Positions 55,201 through 64,000 of a DNA stretch of 64,000 bases are shown here, one piece after another. The stretch spans positions 186,001 to 250,000 of the forward strand of contig QANY01013809.1 in NCBI GenBank assembly GCA_003255025.1. The letters run 5' to 3'. The first letter of the stretch is position 1, and each line of letters starts with the position of its first letter. The stretch is from Datisca glomerata. Lineage: Eukaryota > Streptophyta > Magnoliopsida > Cucurbitales > Datiscaceae. The notes beneath the pieces were generated by a model, which made no database searches, was not told the DNA's origin, and worked only from the letters and a program-made list of their open reading frames with translations. Both the position numbers and the translations under genes were made by a program.

Positions 55201-56911
55201 ACCTTCTTAAACCGATCACTTCTTACAGAAGTAAAAAAAATCACTCAAAGAATAGCACAGGAGGAAGTGAAACGTCAGGCACGCAATCTTCATCAATATT
55301 ATTAGAGAACTGGTACAATTAGCTACTGCACATTAGACAGAGAGATGAAATAAAAGCATCATAAACATACAAATGCCAACCTGTATGATAATAACAACTG
55401 CCTAAACTCATCTTCCAGCTTCAAAATAGCTTTAGCAAGTAAATTATTTGCATGGTTAACCACCCCACCACTACTACTCTTAAAGCCTTTATTGCTGCTA
55501 AAAAACCGAATGTTGCTTCTGAGCTGATCAATTGCCCCAAGATAACTCTCCAAGTCCTCATGTGGTCCTTTAAGGATTTTCACCTCTGCCTATATACCAG
55601 TAATATCAACAGCAAGCGCAAAAAGGGATAATTACAAGGCTACAATTAGTTGAACTATAGAAGAGAGCAAAGCAACCTCTAAAGCATTGGAATTTCAATA
55701 TCCCCTCTAAGAAATCACTCTCACAACCAGCACAACAAAAGAAAGATAGAAACCTAGAACCTACGAAATTTTGACCAAAATCAGGTTCATCATTTCTGTT
55801 CTTTTTTTAAATCTTTTTTGTATCCGGTAAAGACCAGGATAATCCTATCACCAAGCTTATTCATTTACACCAAACATCAAATTAGCAGCATTCATGCCAG
55901 TACTCTGGCCACTAATAAGTAAGGTACATCAATATCATACAACAAAAATGTTGGACGCCAGCCTTTTTGTTTCGACGAAATAGCAATTACCAAATACCAA
56001 GTTCAGAAGGAGAATATATACTTATAGTGTGACAAAAAGACGAGCGATCATTTACATGATTCTGATTACGAATTCATGTGTAGGTAACTGCGAAAATTTA
56101 CTGAAACCATCTATCAAAGAAAATTAACTAAACTAAGCAAAAATTGAAGTGGCAGCTCAACTGAGTGGAGACAGTACTACAAATTGAGTATCGAAACGAG
56201 AAAAATGGAAAAGAGTACAGAGCAATCAACCTGTCGAGAAATATCAAATTGCGCCAATATGACCTCCGCAGCCTTCAAAGTCTTGTCGATATTCTCGTGA
56301 GCTTTTCGAATAGAGTGGGTTCTAATCTGTCGAACAAAGATAATGGAAAACAAACAACAATTTAATCTGTAAAACAGGTCAAATCTATAGATAATGTAGA
56401 TTTTAAAAGAAAACGCAAGAAAAACAATAATGGGTTGCTCAAAAAAATGATCAGATGGAATGAAATTGATCAAAGTCAACTGTGATCTGATGTTTGGATG
56501 CTAAGAAAAAGAATAAAAAAGAAAACAAACTGATTATGGTTCCTAAACAAACCATTTCTAGAGTAAAGAATAGTCAAAATACCAAATCCAACAGTTGAAT
56601 CAGATCACAGCCCGGGAAGAAGTTGTACCACCTTCCATATCTTAACACAAGGAATATGGATTAAACAAATTTCCTTGCTTTCCCGGTAACCAACCAGAAA
56701 GTCAAAGAAGAGTGCAGATAATGGAGGGAGAAGAAATGTGTACCTGAGTGGGACGCATGGCGGTCTCGAGGGAAGAGAGACGATGGTCAAAGGAGCCAAG
56801 GATCGCGACGACGTTTTCAGAGATGGTTTGGCTCTTTTGGAGAGACTCTCTCATCATTGCCGCTCTCTCCCTCAGAGAACCATTGCCCAATGCAACAACA
56901 GGTACCCCCAT
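52276..56911 (-). CDS. EXO70A1: Exocyst subunit EXO70A1, twelve exons
   Basis: Minus-strand exons: 56911-56744, 56326-56231, 55589-55381, 55088-54828, 54696-54558, 54483-54271, 53976-53771, 53616-53416, 53342-53243, 52883-52768, 52681-52535, 52393-52276. All introns are GT-AG and the joined frame is open for 657 residues, close to Arabidopsis EXO70A1 (638). The N-terminus [20 protein letters not shown], with [18 protein letters not shown] and ETAMRPTQ motifs, then [20 protein letters not shown] and [20 protein letters not shown], is that of the EXO70A clade. The C-terminus is [19 protein letters not shown] then SEAKR. EXO70 is the exocyst subunit that contacts PI(4,5)P2 at the plasma membrane and tethers secretory vesicles; EXO70A1 acts in polar growth, xylem and stigma function. 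A Ser/Thr/Gly-rich insert near residues 545-565 ([20 protein letters not shown]) is a flexible loop. The leader has a (CT)n stretch at about 56972-57008. Confidence 0.95.
55590..56230 (-). other. EXO70A1 intron 2
   Basis: The 641-bp intron between exons 2 and 3, the longest in the gene; no embedded feature seen. Confidence 0.6.
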
Positions 56912-56971
56912 CTTCTTCTTCTTCTTCTTCCCCCTCCTCCTTAGCTCTGTTTCTTTCTGCTTCTCCTTTAG

Positions 56972-57008
56972 AGAGGGAGAGAGAGAGCGAGAGAGAGAGA
57001 GAGAGAGT
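56972..57008. repeat. GA microsatellite in the EXO70A1 leader
   Basis: GAGAGA repeats with one GC interruption; on the gene's strand this is a CT-rich 5' UTR, just upstream of the start codon at 56911. Confidence 0.85.
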
Positions 57009-57266
57009 CAAATAAATGTTTAGAAATATTGTAAAAGGAAATGGAGGAAGAGGGCAGGTGATGGTGAGGCTGCTGCTAAGAAGACATAGTTTGACATGTT
57101 CTTGAGGAAGGCAGACTCTTATTTCTGTATTGGTTTTTGACAGCTTGTTGACGAACGAAACCGTGTTCTTACCAAACGATGAGTCGTCAAGATCAAGGAT
57201 GTGAGTTAAATGTAAGTTAGTAGAAGTTGAAATGCATCACATGCCTGGAACGATTAATATATTTTG
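57009..57266. other. EXO70A1 promoter flank
   Basis: No defined element seen. Confidence 0.4.
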
Positions 57267-57754
57267 ATAATCAATCTGTTTCCGTCACATAATCTTGATG
57301 TATGGGTTCACAAAATAGTAGATTCATCAAATTCAGGTGAAGTGAGTCGTTGGCTCCATAAATAACGATTCAATGTTTTTTGAATCCCGTTGAAGCGAGT
57401 CGACGATTATCTGACTCATATCCCGATGTCTGGTGAATCTGAGTAAAGTGAATCATTGGCTCTCTGACTCATGACCCGATATGTCGTGAATCCAGACGAA
57501 GAGAGTCGATGATTATCTGATTCGGGGTCCAATGATAGTGAATCCGAGTGAAATAGGTTGACAGTTATCCTCGTCAAGCCTCGTTATGTGACCGGGAAGA
57601 TTGTTAGGATTATCCTATGTCATTTGTGGAAAGAGCCAATAGTCAATTTATAAGTGTGAGAGAAAATTCAGGTGAAGTTAAAAAACTATAATCAATCTGT
57701 TTCCGTCACGTAATCTTGATGTGTGGGGTTCACAAAATAGGAGATTCACCAAAT
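57267..57754 (+). mobile_element. TRIM-like element fragment (internal repeats and partial 3' LTR) between 66-bp direct repeats
   Basis: 57336-57601 holds about five ~52-bp tandem units of the type TGAATCCxGxxGAAGxGAGTC ... TATCTGACTCATxxCCCGAT. They are followed at 57602 by TGTTAGGATTATCC, an LTR start, running to about 57671 (CAATTTATAAGTGTGAGAG). The 5' LTR and PBS are missing. The fragment sits between two ~66-bp direct copies (57267-57332 and 57688-57754; ATAATCAATCTGTTTCCGTC). No coding capacity. Confidence 0.65.
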
Positions 57755-58084
57755 TTTTTTGGGTTCACCATTACATAGAAATAATTCACTAAATATGTAG
57801 GCGGGTTCACAAAAAACTCCAACATCTATGTTAGAAAAAAAAATTCTAGCATATAAGTGTAACCTGGTAATATAGTCATTATGTTTACCATAATTATTTT
57901 TTCTCCAAATTCTTTTAATCCTGAATTTATCATAAATTCTCTCAAAATTAATGAAAACAGGTTTAAGTATGTGATAAGAAGGTCTAAAACATTTGCATCG
58001 TTAAAAAGGTTTTTTTTACAAAATTATTATTTCTATGGAATGAGATATTACTTTTCAAAATTATTGAACATTCTCAACTCTAAA
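57755..58084. other. Spacer between the two inverted TRIM-like copies
   Basis: AT-rich; no ORF above background and no repeat recognised. Confidence 0.4.
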
Positions 58085-58596
58085 AGTTAATTTGAGAGAT
58101 GAGATTTTCTCTCACACTTATAAACTGACTATTGGCTCCTTCCACAAATGACGTAGGATAATCCTAACAATCACCCCTGTCACATTACGAGACTTGACGA
58201 GGATAACTGTCAACCTATTTCACCCGGATTCATTATCATTGGACCCAGAATCGGATAATCATCGACTCTTTTCGCCTGGATTCACGACATATCGGGTCAT
58301 GAGCCAGAGAGCCAATATTTCACTTCACTCGGATTCACCAGACATCAGGATATGAGTCAGATAATCGTCGACTCGCTTCAACGGGATTCAAAAAATATCG
58401 AATCGTGACTTGTGGAGCTAACGACTCACTTCACCTGGATTTGACTGAATAAACCTAGATGTGACTCTGATATCAATGTGAGTGTCATTGGGCCTTCCAA
58501 CCATAAAAGCTAGCTTGAAATGTGAGACTTTCTCTCACACTTATAAACCGACTATTACTACTTTTTACAACTGATTTGAGATAACCCAATAACTCA
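58085..58596 (-). mobile_element. TRIM-like miniature LTR element, nearly complete
   Basis: Minus-strand order: LTR (58596-58477, starts TGAGTTATTGGGTTATC, ends GACACTCACA); PBS TTGATATCAGAGTC (58476-58463), close to the Met-tRNA site TGGTATCAGAGC; internal region of about five ~52-bp units (GAATCCCGTTGAAGCGAGTC ... TATCTGACTCATATCC); purine-rich ACAGGGGTGA as PPT; second LTR from 58169 (TGTTAGGATTATCC) to about 58085, truncated. The two LTRs share ATAGTC(G/A)GTTTATAAG and TGTGAGAGAAA(G/A)TCTCA. Total about 510 bp with no ORF, the form of TRIM elements. It is inverted relative to the 57.3-kb fragment. Confidence 0.7.
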
Positions 58597-58659
58597 AATT
58601 CGCGACATAATGAGTGTATGTATCAAACCTAAAAGAAGTTGGGGAAACATCATAAATGA

Positions 58660-59015
58660 GAATTTTAAAATAAATTTATTTGACTTCATATGTTTATTTA
58701 TTCCCTTCAATAAAACATATTTTCTACCAAACAACATAGCATTTCATTCAAATGAACTCAACTGTATGAGATTTGGGTAAGTTGACACCCGCCTTACATT
58801 TATATCTATCAAGATATAAAATAACTTCTCTTTATAATTAACATATTGTGAGATAATAAATTCGTTTGTTATCTAATGTTCAGTGAATGTGAGAATTATG
58901 AAGAATTTGTGTATAACGGAGACTCAATTTACATAGATATGTTGACGACGCAGTAACTTACAAACTACAACTCGTCAAGATCAAATGTAACTTGCTCTTT
59001 TTGCAACAGACGTTT
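58660..59015 (-). pseudogene. Decayed duplicate of the 3' region of the 59758-61026 gene
   Basis: This stretch aligns in the same orientation with about 59620-60170. Shared words include CATATGTTTATTTATT, CCAAACAACATAG, GAGATTTGGG, AGTTGACA and, at the other end, AGTAACTT ... ACAACTCGTCAAGA ... AACTTGCTCTTTTTG versus AGTAACTT ... ACAACTCATCAAGA ... AACTTACTCTTTTTG. It covers the last intron and 3' end of that gene, with indels and no usable frame. Confidence 0.6.
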
Positions 59016-59757
59016 AAAAACTGGTGCTATTGTGACTACACCTCCCGATTTGTCAGGTATACTATGAAGAATGGCATGGATCGATAGGAAATATCATTCC
59101 GGCACAATATGAGGATGGGTGGACATCAGATTAGCAGGTGTATAATTGTCGGGATGCTTTCAGTGCTTGCCTTTTGAATCTTCAGTGGGGGCCTTTAGTT
59201 TTTTTATTAGAGTAGGGGTCGTGAGAGAGCATAACGTACTGCCCTGCCATAATCGTGAGTTTGTTTATAGTCTCGATTGTTGCCATAATCAACAAGGTGA
59301 AAACTTTAAGGAAAAAACTTCAAATTGGAAGGGTGATCCTCCCGGTGCATTGACCGTACTCCAAACCTTTCCTGATTGTTAGAACGTCCCACTACTAACA
59401 CTTGAAAAAGCAATTTTCAAGGTCTCGTCGCTTCGGAGACATCAGAAATTGGTCAGCGGGCATTGCAATAAGTTACCAATTCTAGGGAATGGAGAGCGGA
59501 AAACACAAACACAAATATCAATATGACTTAGTCATCTGTATTGATATATTTTGTAAGAAAAATTATAAAAATACGATAACGCAAACACACATCTTCAAGT
59601 AAATAAACTGAGTATTTGATAATAATAAGTTTATTTCAGTTCATATATTTATTTATTTCCTTAAAAGGAAATACATTTTTCTTCCAAACAACATAGATGA
59701 GATTTGGGCATAGAGTTTGTCTTGAAGAAGTTGACAGCCATCTTACATTTTCAGAGT
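59016..59757. other. Intergenic, unrecognised
   Basis: A 78-codon frame at 59146-59382 (plus strand) is the only sizeable one; I see no domain or start context that supports it. No repeat recognised. Confidence 0.35.
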
Positions 59758-61026
59758 CTATTTCTTGCCAGCATATTTCTGTTGACTCCCTTGACCATTC
59801 TTCCAACCTACAAAGAAAACAAGAAATTATTATAATTATTATTTTCTTGCATTTGATTCTTAAGTTTCTTACTAAACCAAATGTTTAAAAACTCAAACAG
59901 AATTCATCACAATCAAAATAATCTATTAAGATAGGCTTAAGATTGAGTCTTGTCTTGATTACTATTCATCCCTATCAAGAGATAAAATAATTTTTACTTA
60001 ATAATTAAGGTGTTTTACTTAATAGCTAAAATAAAATAGTTTTATTATTATGAAGAATTCGCGTATAGCTGAGATTCAGATCAAACACATCATGTCCGTT
60101 ATACAAGTTTAGTAGTAACTTGGAAATTATAACAACTCATCAAGAACTAACATAACTTACTCTTTTTGGATTTGCCATTAGAAATCACAGCTTGATCATG
60201 ATCAAGATCAACAACCTTCTTCTCTTCAACACTTTTCGGAGCATCCTCGTGATCAGAAGGCTTTACCAAAGGGAAAAAGACTCCAGTCCCTTTGGATTTT
60301 CCCACAAAGCAATCAACTTTCTCTTCCTTCCCACTAATTTCTTGATCAATTGCCTTTGACAAATTTTGTTGCCCTTCAGAAATCATTGTTGCCCCTCTTA
60401 CTTGCTCATTAACCTGAGGTAAGATATAGTTAATTCAATAAAAAATCATAATTAAAAAATCTCAAATAAAAAATCTCAAATTTTTTAACCTGATTATCAA
60501 TTTGAAAGGGAGCAGGAACCAATTGAAAGTAGCTATCCCAAGATTCATAAGGGTAATAAGGTAGCATTGGAATCCAATTACCATAAATGTAAGAACTTGT
60601 GCTAATTAAATCATCATTAGTAACAGGGTGACCTTGAGGAACCTATTAAAAGAGCAAAAACGATTATTTACGCTACGAATAATAAATAATTTTCGATAAA
60701 TATCTCGAGTTCATCGAACATATCGAAGTGCGATCAAGTCTTTTTAAGAAATCAAAATCAGACTTGCATGAAGTGAAATCGTTAATTAATTACTTCAATA
60801 GAAACAACGATGATAATAATCAATCCATAAATAACGATGGTAAATAAAGATTAATAAAAATGTGTACCTCATCATTGGGGTGTGCATTGAGCAAGACATT
60901 ACTAGCATTGTGGCAATTAGGCACAGTGAAATCAGTTGAGACAATCTCTTGGAAAACATCAGAAGGAAGCCATAGCTCTCCATCCTCAAGATTTGGAGGA
61001 AAATCAAGCATCATTTTTCCTTTCAT
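59758..61026 (-). CDS. Plant protein of unknown function, four exons, 204 residues
   Basis: Exons 61026-60868, 60642-60490, 60413-60161 and 59807-59758 have GT-AG borders and join in phase (donors GTACAC, GTTAAA, GTAAGTT). The acidic N-terminus has MLDFPPNLEDGELWLPSDVF, then an aromatic/Pro-rich middle (GNWIPMLPYYPYESWDSYF), a Lys/Asp/Glu-rich section with CFVGKSKGTGVFFPLVK, and a basic tail ending KYAGKK. No transmembrane segment or signal peptide is evident. A GTGVF(F/I/L)P motif recalls a small plant-specific family whose name I cannot give safely. The second exon could be missed by ORF-only annotation. A TATA box lies ~65 bp upstream of the ATG, and a decayed duplicate of the 3' part lies at 58660-59015. 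Function is unknown. Confidence 0.72.
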
Positions 61027-61091
61027 TTGTTGAAAAAAGAAAAAGAGAGAAGAGAGGAGGAAGACAGGTTTTGCTGTAGTACATGTAAACT

Positions 61092-61100
61092 CTATATAAG
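61092..61100 (-). promoter_or_regulatory. TATA box of the unknown four-exon gene
   Basis: The minus strand reads CTTATATAGAG, about 65 bp upstream of the start codon at 61026. Confidence 0.55.
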
Positions 61101-62715
61101 GTTGAAAAATTTGCTGTAACCGTCCATGTTTTTGTATTATTTACATAGAAAGGCTTAGTTTATTTACTCATACTATTTTTTTCCTAATGAGAGTGACTAA
61201 TAAATAATTAAGTGCGAAATACGCGGATTCTGTTCAAGCGATTTGTAAATTACTGAAATTTGCACTTACAACACTTCTAGGTAAATCTAAATTTTTTAAA
61301 ACTCCTTAATACACAAAGTTTCTACCATTCTACAAAATTTACAACACTTCTAGGTAAATCTAAATTTTTTGTTTGAAGATTTAAAGGCTATAATTATTTA
61401 CACTTAATAAGGTAATATTTAAAACAAATTGCCATCTATAATGACCATGAATTTAATATGAATTGTACAAAATAAGCAAAGATAGACGAGAAGAACAAAA
61501 ACTAGAGTGCTCTATATAAGAAAAATGCTAACTAAATGTACGTTTAGAAACAATAAGAAATGTATATAATAAGGGTGTTTTGTTAGTATTTGTTGCTAGA
61601 AGTACTTTTATACATTAAAATGACATTATAATAGTTCATAATTATGTCATATACATTTTTCTACAAAGCAATAACATATATTTTAAAGCATACTCATGTG
61701 ATGTAAAAGCATTTTAAAAAATAATCGAGCATGTGTTTCTTGAATAAGTATTTTCACGTACCAAATTTTATATCAAACAACGTTTGTCAAGTACATATGA
61801 TTAAATGTAACATTTTTAATGTATTAAAGTGATTCCAGATGAAGCGTTCACAAACACATCCTAACAATCAAGTAGTAACTATATCTCTCTTCATAGTGTG
61901 GGGTCATGATTTGTGAAAATCTGTATGATAAAAATGCATAATCATGAAATCAACATTATTTGAATGTTTGTAACTAAAATTCATGTGAGTTTTGTGCAAG
62001 TATGGTGAAAATCAATAAATTTTAAAGACTGATGTGGTGATTGTAAGTTGTAATTCTCCTCTAAATTAAGTGATTATCCTCTAAATTAAGTGATTATCAT
62101 CTCAAATATATGTTAACTACATCCTGAAAATATTAAATCCAAATTCAAAATACAATTATCATGACAAATCCGCCCATCCAAACCAAATTAATCCCCAATT
62201 ATATATCTTGATTTTTTTATATTTTAGGATTGAATCAATTTTTTTTTAAGTTGAAGTATGCTGATTGAATCAGTCAGTGGATATCTTAAGATTAACAATA
62301 TAGAAAAGAAAACCATTATAATCTAATTGTTCTATTAAAAAACATTCAAAACATAAAGATTCTAGTAAAGTTACTCTGTATAGAAGTTTAGAATAAATCA
62401 AGAGCATAAGATTTATATCTGAGGCCATGATGATGTAAATTAGACTTGTGGATTATACTGATACCGTCAAACTAATTCAATCGGATACAGAAAAAACATA
62501 AAATTTCTGTACAGACAAATATAAAACGTAATGGATAATTCTAAATCTGGGACCATTGCTGTTCTGTTCTCTCTCAAGTTTGGAGCTTGGAGGAGAAAAT
62601 TTATTCATGGCATTGACACTGTTATAAGTACAGGTTACATCCCATCAAGGAGAAGAGCAACTATCTTACATGTAATTTGGGAATAACAATAACAAGCAGA
62701 AACGTCGTGACAGAT
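61101..62715. other. Intergenic DNA between convergent or co-directed minus genes
   Basis: AT-rich with no gene supported. A word CTTCTAGGTAAATCTAAATT is duplicated at about 61275 and 61348, and TCCTCTAAATTAAGTGATTATC twice near 62055-62090 (shown as words only). The part near 62540-62715 is the uricase 3' UTR. Confidence 0.45.
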
Positions 62716-63080
62716 TTACATCTTTGACCAGAGGCGGCTCAAGCTCGCTTCGATTGATCCATGTGGTTCATCTGTTGGTAAATAAACATCATCTTCAAAC
62801 TGCAAACAACATTAGAATCAGTACAATTGTGAATGGCTCAATGAACGTTATTTTTACAAAGAAGGGAGGAGAGACCAATCAGAAGCATAATTGTTGGGTT
62901 ATTAACCCATTCAGCCAAAGAGGCCTACCTTTACAATATTCGGATTATCTTTGGTCGAAATGTTAACGGGTAAGAAATGGAGGTTTGGCATTTTAAGCCG
63001 CACTGTTGATATGACTGGGAACCTGAAAACATAAAAATCAAGAATCGGGATGCATGATTGTCTATACCTAAAACGCAGGC

Positions 63081-63147
<67 letters not shown>

Positions 63148-63538
63148 TGAGTACAGTCTTTGCCATATGATAAAGAGTGCTTTGAACAGATGGGCTATAA
63201 ACTCCCTCTCTTGGAGGACCATAGAAAGTGTCAATCAAAACTTTTTTCACATCCAGGTATGATTCCGTAAAGTAAAGCGGCTTTCTTGGGATAGTAGAGA
63301 GAGATTCATATGCATACCTACAAGAACAGTTATTGGAAGACAAATTTTTATACTCTGATTTGGAATTCATAACATCCATCGACAATCCACGGAGGAATTC
63401 AAGACTTCCTAAGGCTAATAACATAAAATTTTCACGAAAACCGTACCTCCATGAAGCAGTGACCTCAGTAGCCAATATCCTCTCTCGAGTTTCAGGAAGA
63501 GCTGTGTATTTGTCCCTGATAAACCCCTCAAAACCTGA
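62716..63538 (-). CDS. Urate oxidase (uricase), C-terminal half, partial at right edge
   Basis: Four minus-strand exons: 63538-63447, 63317-63144, 63022-62929, 62799-62716, in phase, giving the last 147 residues; about 160 N-terminal residues should lie to the right of the window. Landmarks are SGFEGFIRDKYTALPETRER, LATEVTASWR, KPLYFTESYLDVKKVL, GVYSPSVQSTLYHMAKTVL, LKMPNLHFLPVNIS and FEDDVYLPTDEPHGSIEA. SVQSTL holds the conserved substrate-binding Val-Gln, and PNLHF the conserved Asn and His of the oxygen site. Uricase oxidises urate to 5-hydroxyisourate in peroxisomes during purine breakdown and ureide formation. The C-terminus is SRLWSKM, a peroxisomal PTS1-type tripeptide SKM where many relatives have SKL. 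The donor after 63144 is GT followed directly by a (CT)n repeat. Confidence 0.95.
63083..63142. repeat. (GA)30 microsatellite at a uricase splice donor
   Basis: Sixty bases of uninterrupted GA on the plus strand. On the gene strand the intron starts GT and continues as CTCTCT from its third base, so the repeat occupies the 5' splice site region. Confidence 0.95.
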
Positions 63539-64000
63539 CTGCTCATAGCATATAATTCAGAGTAAGCAATCAGTAGAAAAATCAGAACAAGCTAGGAGCA
63601 TAAAGGAAGTGCATGCATAATTTGAAAATTTCCAGAAGTTCAATGTGCTTCAATCTTTTTCAGGAACCTTGTCTTTTAATATTTATTTCTCTAATAGTAC
63701 CACTAGTCAATCAAAAAATCGCTCCGACTCAGCAGAGTTTTTGCCCACAACTGTTAAGCCATAATGAGAACTTCTAAGACACCGCCGCATCAATGTTGCC
63801 GTATATTAAGATTAATCATGGATTTCTTGTAGATGAGATGATTATAAGTTCACAAGTATCACTCCTTGTTCCTTTCCTACATAATTGTTAATATTTATTT
63901 CTCTAATAGTACCACTAGTCAATCAAAAAATCGCTCTGACTCGCAGAGTTTTTGCCCACAACTGTTAAGCAATAATGAGAACTTCTAAGCCACTGCCGCA
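63539..64000. repeat. Uricase intron with a 212-bp-spaced direct repeat
   Basis: About 63676-63790 and 63888-64000 are near-identical (TTAATATTTATTTCTCTAAT, AATCAAAAAATCGCTC, CTGTTAAGC, AATGAGAACTTCTAAG) with few mismatches and small indels; the second copy may continue past the window. I see no uricase exon in this stretch, so the upstream intron is at least 460 bp. Confidence 0.85.

Noticed and set aside
57336..58600. One MULE-like element with ~330-bp terminal inverted repeats
   Set aside because: LTR, PBS and PPT order in the right arm and the unequal extent of the arms fit two inverted TRIM-like copies better.
59146..59382. 78-codon plus-strand ORF
   Set aside because: No recognisable domain, promoter or splice support; could be chance.
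62911..63234. Minus-strand frames with long Ser-Leu repeats near the uricase
   Set aside because: They read through an intron and the (CT)30 repeat; splice sites at 63144 and 63022 explain the exons.
1..64000. CRISPR arrays, bacterial operons, organellar insertions
   Set aside because: None seen; direct repeats present are minisatellites, microsatellites or transposon units, and genes are intron-containing nuclear plant genes.

Overview
This window is nuclear DNA of a flowering plant, most likely a eudicot. The evidence is AT-rich intergenic DNA, short GT-AG introns, plant-only gene families (DYW-type PPR, SMXL, OVATE, GL2-interacting-repressor-like, plant EXO70) and plant Ty1/copia and Ty3/gypsy retrotransposon lineages. 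There are no operons, and I saw no tRNA, rRNA or CRISPR array. The species cannot be named from the sequence.

Layout. 1-9.3 kb holds a GA-rich tract, a decayed Ty1/copia element on the minus strand (LTR, primer-binding site, gag, protease, part of integrase), a SINE-like insertion and AT-rich repeats. 9.3-11.2 kb is an intact, intron-less PPR gene of the PLS-DYW class, probably organellar. 11.6-23.2 kb is one decayed Ty3/gypsy element of the Tat type. It has gag, protease, RT, two RNase H domains and integrase on the plus strand, then a convergent minus-strand ORF with plant-mobile-domain features and a probable 3' LTR with GC-rich minisatellite repeats. A perfect 75-bp inverted repeat lies between the convergent ORFs. 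24.4-25.6 kb is a non-autonomous hAT-like element with an exact 8-bp target duplication, directly upstream of a ribosomal protein eS17 gene (26.5-26.9 kb). 29.7-30.8 kb is a two-exon GIR-like transcriptional repressor whose 3' end is tandemly duplicated and followed by a CACTA element. 36.3-37.0 kb is an OVATE family protein. 37.7-44.6 kb is a nest of non-autonomous elements. 45.6-48.2 kb is a three-exon SMXL3-like gene. 52.3-56.9 kb is a complete twelve-exon EXO70A1-like gene on the minus strand. 57.3-58.6 kb holds two inverted copies of a TRIM-like miniature LTR element. 59.8-61.0 kb is a four-exon minus-strand gene of unknown function with a decayed duplicate of its 3' region beside it. 62.7-64.0 kb is the 3' half of a urate oxidase gene that runs off the right edge.

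The genes do not form a pathway. They are ordinary housekeeping, developmental or organellar genes scattered among transposable elements. The less usual content lies in repeat architecture: the perfect hairpin inside the Tat element, the TRIM-like family built on ~52-bp internal repeats, the transposon at the eS17 promoter, and a 60-bp dinucleotide repeat starting right after the GT of a uricase splice donor. Exon boundaries were read by hand from splice signals and reading phase; they are internally consistent but lack transcript support.
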